Of a DNA stretch of 20,266 nt, positions 16,089-20,266 are shown piece by piece. The DNA is from an uncultured Microbacterium sp. Its GTDB lineage: Bacteria > Actinomycetota > Actinomycetes > Actinomycetales > Microbacteriaceae. The notes under the pieces are model-generated. The model did not search any database and was not told where the DNA came from. It was given only the letters and a program-made list of their open reading frames with translations. The stretch is from assembly GCA_937926065.1 (NCBI GenBank), contig CALANM010000125.1:1-20266 (forward strand), read 5' to 3'. A program made the position numbers and the translations under genes. Every line of letters starts with the position of its first letter. Position 1 is the stretch's first letter.

Positions 16089-17062
16089 GCGCGTCCCTTT
16101 CGAATGCGAGGGTCGAGGAGAGCGTTGACGACGTCCGCCAGCAGCAGCACGACCACGAAGATGAGCGCGATCAACAGCGCGACCGCCTGCACGAGCGTGT
16201 AGTCGCGCAGGCTCACCGATTGCACGACCAGCGCGCCCAGACCGGGGATGCTGAAGATCTGCTCCACGAAGAGCGCACCGCCGAGCATCGCGCCGACCTG
16301 GATGCCCAGGACGGTGATCATCGGTGGGAGCGCATTGTGGTGCGCGTGCACCGACAGGCGCCACGGCGAGAGTCCTCGAGCGCGGAGGGTGGGGAGAAGC
16401 TCGGTCGATTGCAGGGTCGTGATCGATGTCTTGAGCGACCGAGCCATCTGCGCCCCGGGCGCGAGCGCCAACGCCAGGGCCGGAAGCAGGATGTGGGACA
16501 GCACGTCCGACGGCGACCCGTCGCCGCGGGTGCTGAGACCTCCCGCAGGGAAGACGGGCAGGAGCACGGCGAACAGGATCAGAAAGAGCAGCGCGACCGT
16601 GTACTGCGGTGCCGACAGGAAGATCGCTTCGGCCCAGTCTGTGGTTCGCCGGATGGAACGGAATCGGGACGTGGCCAGGTTGCCCATCACGAGCGCGATG
16701 ATCACTGCGAGAACGCTCGCCGCGCCGCCCAGCAGAAGCGTGCTCTCCAGTGCCGGACCGATGATGTCGGTGACCGGCCGCCCCTGACTGTAGGAGTAGC
16801 CGAGGTCACCCTTGAAGATCTGGCGCAGCCACACCGAGAACTGAGTCATGAGAGGCTGGTCCAATCCCATGACGATCCGCAGTTGTTCGCGCTCCTCGGG
16901 GGTGCTGTCAGTGCCGAGGATGGTCAGGGCAGGGTCGCCGGGGATCGAGCGAATGGCGAAGAACACGACGATCGCGATGAAGAGCGCCGTTACAGCGGTC
17001 ATCACCGAGCGTCCCGCAATCAACCGGATCAACCGGTTCTGCGCTATGGCTTTGTAGTCCAT
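16085..17062 (-). CDS. ABC importer permease, DppB-like
   Basis: 325 residues, first gene of the importer operon. The first membrane segment (about 20-38) runs into the family motif RSIPGDPA. GDLGYSYSQGRPV (85-97) is the usual second landmark, and the EAA loop is LLPTLRARGLSPWRLSVHAHHNALP (222-246), where the common DYVRTARAKG start is replaced by ELLPTLRARG. ATG 17062 has no recognisable ribosome-binding site; an AACAAT box stands at -13 to -8 relative to the A of ATG, so the mRNA may be leaderless, as often in actinobacteria. The start codon lies inside an inverted repeat and directly downstream of a tandem repeat, suggesting tight control, possibly by the divergent PadR protein. Confidence 0.92.
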   Translation of the reverse strand: MDYKAIAQNRLIRLIAGRSVMTAVTALFIAIVVFFAIRSIPGDPALTILGTDSTPEEREQLRIVMGLDQPLMTQFSVWLRQIFKGDLGYSYSQGRPVTDIIGPALESTLLLGGAASVLAVIIALVMGNLATSRFRSIRRTTDWAEAIFLSAPQYTVALLFLILFAVLLPVFPAGGLSTRGDGSPSDVLSHILLPALALALAPGAQMARSLKTSITTLQSTELLPTLRARGLSPWRLSVHAHHNALPPMITVLGIQVGAMLGGALFVEQIFSIPGLGALVVQSVSLRDYTLVQAVALLIALIFVVVLLLADVVNALLDPRIRKGRA

Positions 17063-17085
17063 AATTGGAATTGTTACAGGACTAC
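17054..17085. promoter_or_regulatory. Inverted repeat GTAGTCC/GGACTAC spanning the dppB-like start
   Basis: GTAGTCC (17054-17060) and GGACTAC (17079-17085) form a perfect seven-base inverted repeat with an 18-base spacer. The left arm includes part of the ATG of the dppB-like gene. TAGTCCA recurs at 18537-18543 upstream of the hydrolase gene. It could be a protein site or an mRNA structure; a leaderless mRNA would not contain both arms. Confidence 0.35.
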
Positions 17086-17103
17086 TGTTTCGGAGTTGTT
17101 ACA
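17067..17103 (+). repeat. Direct repeat GGAnTTGTTACA in the importer promoter
   Basis: GGAATTGTTACA (17067-17078) and GGAGTTGTTACA (17092-17103) differ at one base and are 25 bases apart. They cover roughly -5 to -41 relative to the start of the dppB-like gene, i.e. the promoter if the mRNA is leaderless. The region is clearly AT-rich against its surroundings. A related TGTTATA core occurs upstream of the hydrolase gene (18548-18554). An operator is likely; the protein that binds it is unknown. Confidence 0.55.
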
Positions 17104-17131
17104 CATCGATGAAGCGGTCTGTCCGGGTCTT

Positions 17132-17149
17132 CCCACATACCCCTGTGGG
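17132..17149. promoter_or_regulatory. Palindrome CCCACA-N6-TGTGGG upstream of the PadR gene (candidate operator)
   Basis: Perfect six-base arms around TACCCC. It ends nine bases before a candidate -10 TAGCAT (17158-17163), so it covers the position of the -35 box of the PadR promoter. Dyad sites with a short spacer are usual for dimeric winged-helix regulators, and PadR proteins often repress their own gene. The assignment to this PadR protein is inference. Confidence 0.45.
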
Positions 17150-17157
17150 CTGACCGT

Positions 17158-17163
17158 TAGCAT
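17158..17163 (+). promoter_or_regulatory. Candidate -10 element for the PadR gene
   Basis: TAGCAT in the context CGTTAGCAT, the same nine bases as upstream of the MoxR gene. A start near 17170 would give a leader of about 50 bases with the ribosome-binding site AAAGGA eight bases before the ATG at 17220. Confidence 0.35.
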
Positions 17164-17219
17164 GAGCGGGACTCGAGCCTCGGCACGTCACCGCACCGAC
17201 AGCCAGAGAAAGGACTCAT

Positions 17220-17801
17220 ATGGCACTGCGTCACGCGATTCTCGCGGCGCTGTCGCGCGGGCGGCCTCGCACCGGCTACGAGCTCAACGCGAGCTTCAAC
17301 GACGTCAACGATCGCGCCTGGCACGCCAGCCCGTCGCAGGTGTACTCCGAGTTGTCGAAGATGGAGTCTCTCGGACTCATCGACATCACCGAGCGCACCG
17401 AGCGTGGCCGCACGAGCTACGTCATCAACGATGCAGGCCTGGCCGAGCTGCGTCGCTGGCTGCTCCACGAGCAGCCAGACCACGGAATCCGCGACGATGC
17501 CGCACTGCGACTGCTGAACCTGTGGGTCCTCGACCCCGCCGAGGCCGACTATCTGCTCGACGCGGAGGTGACCTTCCAGCGACAGCGTCAGTTCAGCCTC
17601 CGCCACCTGCTGTCGCGCTGGGACGACGAGCGAGACGACCCCGACAGTCCCGTCTGGCGCAATCGTCGTGCGCTCTACACACTTTGGCTCCGCCAGACCG
17701 ACCTCACCCTTGAGTGGCTGGAAGAGCTGCGCGCCATGTTGCACGACCCGGAGCGGCCCGTGGCGGATATCCTGACCGGCGCGGTCCCCGAGCCGTCTTG
17801 A
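17220..17801 (+). CDS. PadR-family transcriptional regulator
   Basis: 193 residues from ATG 17220 with AAAGGA upstream. The N-terminal winged helix (about 1-78) has LRHAILAALSRGRPRTGYELNASF, the recognition helix SPSQVYSELSKMESLGLI (37-54) and the wing TERGRTSYVINDAGLAEL. The C-terminal half (about 90-185) is helical and charged, matching the dimerising Vir_act_alpha_C domain of the longer PadR subfamily. PadR proteins are mostly repressors released by a small ligand, often acting on adjacent detoxification or transport genes. This gene is divergent from the ABC importer (157-base gap holding three repeat elements) and convergent with the hydrolase gene, so control of one or both is likely. 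The ligand is unknown. Confidence 0.9.
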   Translation: MALRHAILAALSRGRPRTGYELNASFNDVNDRAWHASPSQVYSELSKMESLGLIDITERTERGRTSYVINDAGLAELRRWLLHEQPDHGIRDDAALRLLNLWVLDPAEADYLLDAEVTFQRQRQFSLRHLLSRWDDERDDPDSPVWRNRRALYTLWLRQTDLTLEWLEELRAMLHDPERPVADILTGAVPEPS

Positions 17802-17814
17802 CCCGAGCAGCCGC

Positions 17815-17833
17815 GCCGGCCTGAATCCCCGGC
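17815..17833. terminator. Possible weak hairpin between convergent PadR and hydrolase genes
   Basis: GCCGG (17815-17819) and CCGGC (17829-17833) pair around a nine-base loop in the 35-base gap between the two stops. Only five pairs and no U-tract; position is the main argument. Confidence 0.2.
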
Positions 17834-17836
17834 TCG

Positions 17837-18508
17837 TCAGCCCCCGATGGCCGCCATGTCTTCCGCACGGCGCCCATAGCCCGGCGTCGAGAACCGACGC
17901 TCCCAGGCGGCACCCGGAGCAAGAAGCTCGCGCCACGGTGCGACCTCGACGTAGAGCACGCGCAACGAGTCGAGCGCGTTCGCGTGCAGCGCTTCACCAT
18001 CGGTCGACACCGCATCCTCGGGGACCGCGACATCGAAGTTCTTCATCATCGCCGTTCGCGACGTCGTCTCCACGCAGACATTCGTCTGCAGCCCGGCGAC
18101 GATCAATCGCGTCACGTCGAGGTTCCGCAGGATCGGGTCGAGATCGGTGTTGAAGAAGGCATCCCAACGGTGCTTCTCGATGACGATATCGCCAGGCTCC
18201 GGTGCCACCGCATCGAGGATCTGCGACCCCCAGTCCGCCTCCGAGCCGATCGGCGATTCGTCTTCGGCTGTCACATCGTCCAGCAGACGACGCATGCTCG
18301 GAGTCATGTCCGCTCCGTCAGCTCGCGCCGTCTGCCGGGTGTAGATGACCGGGACACCCGCCGCCCGAGCCGCTGCAAGAAGCTCCGCGCACTCCGCCAC
18401 GACCCGGTCGAACTCCCAGATCGGAGGCCAGCCCATCGCACTGCGTCGCTCCTGCTGCAGGTACATGTTCTGCATGTCGATCATGATCAGGGCGGTTCGA
18501 TCGCTCAT
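17837..18508 (-). CDS. Isochorismatase-like cysteine hydrolase
   Basis: 223 residues from ATG 18508; a longer frame back to 18586 is rejected because it would consist of promoter-like AT-rich sequence. The isochorismatase-like triad is visible: Asp11 in ALIMIDMQNMY, Lys112 in VIEKHRWDAFF and Cys145 in GLQTNVCVETTSRTAM. The fold family includes true isochorismatase, N-carbamoylsarcosine amidase, ureidoacrylate amidohydrolase (RutB), biuret amidohydrolase and nicotinamidase. The cysteine in TNVCVE implies amide-type hydrolysis rather than vinyl-ether cleavage, which does not need it. No signal peptide, so cytoplasmic. There is a weak GGGA before the start. It lies between the PadR and MFS genes, 92 bases from the latter; substrate unknown. 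Confidence 0.88.
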   Translation of the reverse strand: MSDRTALIMIDMQNMYLQQERRSAMGWPPIWEFDRVVAECAELLAAARAAGVPVIYTRQTARADGADMTPSMRRLLDDVTAEDESPIGSEADWGSQILDAVAPEPGDIVIEKHRWDAFFNTDLDPILRNLDVTRLIVAGLQTNVCVETTSRTAMMKNFDVAVPEDAVSTDGEALHANALDSLRVLYVEVAPWRELLAPGAAWERRFSTPGYGRRAEDMAAIGG

Positions 18509-18532
18509 GTGATTCCCATCTCGTAGTGTGGT

Positions 18533-18560
18533 TTGATAGTCCAATTCTGTTATATAGTTT
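18533..18560. promoter_or_regulatory. AT-rich divergent promoter region between hydrolase and MFS genes
   Basis: The 92-base gap 18509-18600 contains a marked AT-rich core. For the MFS gene, TTGATA (18533-18538) could be a -35 with TAGTTT (18555-18560) as -10 at a 16-base spacing. The same core holds TAGTCCA (18537-18543), ATAGT twice (18536 and 18554) and TGTTATA (18548-18554), elements that echo the importer promoter at 17054-17103. Which promoter each element serves is not settled. Confidence 0.4.
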
Positions 18561-18600
18561 CTGATGTTTCTTCGGTGTTTCCGCAACGAGAGGTCGAGAA

Positions 18601-20082
18601 TTGTCCCAGTCTGCGGATAGCGCCCTGCCTGACCGTCGCGAGCGACGGCGCGTCTTCTGGGTGCTTGCCGCTGCTGCGTCGCTCACGATCCTCGATGTCT
18701 CCAAGCTCGGAGTCGCTCTGCCTGCCATCCAGGGCGCCATGGGCGGCGACCCCGCGGTAGTCCAGCTGATGCTCGTGGGGTACACCCTCGCGTACGCCGC
18801 AGTGCTCGTTCCTGCAGGACGAATCGGGGACGTCGTCTCACGGCGCCGCGTGTTCCTCATCGGCACCGGAGTCTTCGTGGCGGCGAGCGTGACCTGCGCC
18901 ATCTCCCCCACGATCGAACTGCTCGTCGCTGCGCGCATCATCGAAGGCGTGGGCGCGGGCCTGTTGATGCCGCAAGTGCTCGGGCTTGTCCAGCGCATCT
19001 TCCCTGCCGAAGAGCGCGCCCGCCCGCTCGCAGCGCTGGCGGCGCTGACCACGATCACATCCCTGGCGGCCCCCGTCATGGCCGGCCTCATCCTCGACAT
19101 CGCGGGCGGCGCCCAGGGGTGGCGACTGCTGTTCATGGTGACGGTCGTCGTCGGCACAGTGGTCTTCGCCGTGGCAGTGGCCGTCGTGAAGGACCCCCTC
19201 CCTCCTCGACAGCGAGGATTCGACGGCTGGGGCACCGTATTGCTGGCCGCAGGCGTTGTCCTCACGATCGCGCCATTCTCGGTCGCGAACGGCCGGTTGC
19301 CCACATCTCCGTGGGCCTACGGGGCATCCGTCGCAGGCATCGGGCTCCTCATCATCTTCGCCGCGCACGAACGCCGACTCCAACGCCGCGGGGCCGAGCC
19401 GCTCATCGATCTCACGTTGTTCCGCCTTCCGCACTTCCGCCCCGGTGTCGTTGCCTCGGGCTTCATGCATGCGGCGGCAACCGCGGGCACCCTGATCGTG
19501 ACCATCGCGCTCCAGCAGATCGCGCGTCTGACGCCACTGGAGACGGCCCTGTGGATGCTGCCTTCAGCTGTGGCCAGCGTCATGGGCACGTGGGTTGCGT
19601 CGCGCGTCAGCGCCACGAGCGGCTCCGTCATCGCCATCGGCGCAGCCATCGGCGCGTTCGCCTTGGCCGGCCTCGGCTTCGTGTTCGGATTCGTCCCGTC
19701 TCCCGCCCTTCCCTGGGCGATCGCCGCCCTCCTGTGCGCGAGCTCCTTCGGTGCGGGTGTGGCCGCGCCAGCGAACCAGGCACGCACTCTGGTGTTCACC
19801 CCCAGTCACCGGTCGAGCGTGGCCGGTTCGCTCATCCAGTTCGCTCAGCGCACTGGTTCTGCAGTCGGCATGGCGAGCGCATTGATCATCTACTACGCGT
19901 TCTTCGCTATCCCGACGAGCGGCGGGCAGCCCGCGTCTGGCCCCATGTACGCCTTATGGGCGGTCGCCGCCATGCTCGCGGTCGCCGCGATCATCGCCGT
20001 GGTGGATCACCTGCACGGTCACACGGAACCCGCGCTCAACCGCGGGGCGACATCTTCCGAGCACGATCTCGTCGCGCGGTGA
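18601..20082 (+). CDS. MFS transporter, DHA2 (EmrB/QacA) drug-proton antiporter type
   Basis: 493 residues from TTG 18601, preceded by AGAGG with a seven-base gap; the start fits because the first membrane segment follows at about 18-35. About 14 hydrophobic segments are expected, as usual for DHA2. Landmarks are LDVSKLGVALPAI (31-43, DHA2 TM1 motif with the membrane Asp), motif A GRIGDVVSRRRV (73-84), and RIIEGVGAGLLMPQ in TM4 with Glu where motif B normally has Gln. The C-terminus is a short hydrophilic tail. These carriers sit in the cytoplasmic membrane and usually export drugs or metabolites against protons. It is divergent from the hydrolase gene, so export of a hydrolysis product or of the inducing compound is conceivable. 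The substrate cannot be inferred. Confidence 0.9.
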   Translation: MSQSADSALPDRRERRRVFWVLAAAASLTILDVSKLGVALPAIQGAMGGDPAVVQLMLVGYTLAYAAVLVPAGRIGDVVSRRRVFLIGTGVFVAASVTCAISPTIELLVAARIIEGVGAGLLMPQVLGLVQRIFPAEERARPLAALAALTTITSLAAPVMAGLILDIAGGAQGWRLLFMVTVVVGTVVFAVAVAVVKDPLPPRQRGFDGWGTVLLAAGVVLTIAPFSVANGRLPTSPWAYGASVAGIGLLIIFAAHERRLQRRGAEPLIDLTLFRLPHFRPGVVASGFMHAAATAGTLIVTIALQQIARLTPLETALWMLPSAVASVMGTWVASRVSATSGSVIAIGAAIGAFALAGLGFVFGFVPSPALPWAIAALLCASSFGAGVAAPANQARTLVFTPSHRSSVAGSLIQFAQRTGSAVGMASALIIYYAFFAIPTSGGQPASGPMYALWAVAAMLAVAAIIAVVDHLHGHTEPALNRGATSSEHDLVAR

Positions 20083-20112
20083 TCGCCGACTGACGCGAGA
20101 CGCACCTACAAA

Positions 20113-20167
20113 AGGGCGCCGCCCCTGCTGATCAAGCGAAACGGCTGATCAACGGGGACGGCGCTCT
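20113..20167. terminator. Bidirectional terminator between MFS gene and tRNA-Ser
   Basis: Arms 20113-20134 and 20146-20167 form a 22-position stem (18 Watson-Crick pairs, two G-U, two C-A mismatches) around an 11-base loop. Read on the minus strand, behind the tRNA, the stem is followed by TTTTG (20113-20109), a short U-tract; read on the plus strand it follows the MFS stop at 20082. Confidence 0.65.
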
Positions 20168-20173
20168 TCGTAC

Positions 20174-20264
20174 TGGCGGAAGTGACAGGATTTGAACCTG
20201 CGACACGGGAAAACCGTGTACATGGATTCCAGCCATGCTCCTTAGGCCGCTCGGACACACTTCC
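20174..20264 (-). tRNA. tRNA-Ser (anticodon GGA)
   Basis: Ninety-one bases including an encoded CCA (20176-20174). The acceptor arms GGAAGTG and CACTTCC pair perfectly with discriminator G. The anticodon stem CATGG/CCATG encloses the loop CTGGAAT, so the anticodon is GGA, reading UCU and UCC. The long variable arm with ACACGG...CCGTGT pairing is the class II mark of serine tRNA, and the T arm GCAGG-TTCGAAT-CCTGT is canonical. The gene ends two bases before the window edge. Confidence 0.96.
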
Positions 20265-20266
20265 AA

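Noticed and set aside
16089..16364. N-terminal extension of the DppC-like permease up to 16364
   Set aside because: It reads the dppB gene out of frame; ATG 16088 with AAAGGGA and the ATGA overlap is the natural start.
18509..18586. Upstream extension of the hydrolase with 26 extra residues
   Set aside because: The segment is the AT-rich intergenic promoter region, and family members begin close to the ALIMIDMQN strand.
1..20266. CRISPR array, insertion sequence, prophage or toxin-antitoxin genes
   Set aside because: No regularly spaced repeats, transposase, integrase or recognisable toxin-antitoxin pair. The tRNA at the right end could serve as an integration site, but no attachment duplicate was seen in the window.

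Overview
The window is a stretch of high-GC chromosome from an actinobacterium. Protein similarity as I recall it (long Pta with an N-terminal P-loop domain, an actinobacterial small SRP RNA, the GH65/beta-phosphoglucomutase pair, the MoxR-DUF58-transglutaminase trio) fits Microbacteriaceae such as Microbacterium, but this assignment is inference without a database search. Coding density is high, GTG and TTG starts occur, and many long antisense open frames are merely shadows of high-GC genes.

Layout. (1) 1-186: the 3' end of a flavoprotein-like oxidoreductase, facing a terminator hairpin. (2) 245-7002, all on the minus strand: pta, ackA, a beta-phosphoglucomutase-like HAD enzyme and a GH65 glycoside phosphorylase. 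pta and ackA overlap by 4 bases. The four look like one transcription unit that links phosphorolytic disaccharide use (beta-glucose 1-phosphate to glucose 6-phosphate) with acetyl-phosphate/acetate overflow metabolism. (3) About 7066-7160, minus strand: a small SRP RNA (4.5S-like) gene, recognised from its conserved core, its closing helix and its U-tract. (4) 7247-11757, plus strand: MoxR ATPase, DUF58 protein and membrane transglutaminase, a widely conserved trio, closed by a 17-bp terminator stem. (5) 11818-17062, minus strand: a peptide/nickel-type ABC importer with two permeases, two ATPases and a lipoprotein, the first four joined by ATGA overlaps and the binding protein placed last. (6) 17220-20082: a PadR-like regulator divergent from the importer, an isochorismatase-like cysteine hydrolase on the minus strand, and a DHA2-type MFS transporter divergent from the hydrolase. 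(7) 20174-20264, minus strand: tRNA-Ser(GGA), sharing a bidirectional terminator with the MFS gene.

The most interesting part is 11818-20082. The importer promoter carries a 12-base direct repeat with a 25-base period (GGAnTTGTTACA), plus an inverted repeat that spans the dppB-like start codon. A related TGTTAYA core and a TAGTCCA element recur upstream of the hydrolase gene. The PadR gene has a separate perfect palindrome (CCCACA-N6-TGTGGG) where its own -35 box should lie. I read this as a locally regulated uptake, hydrolysis and export module for an unidentified amide-like or peptide-like compound. The substrate and the regulatory links are inference.
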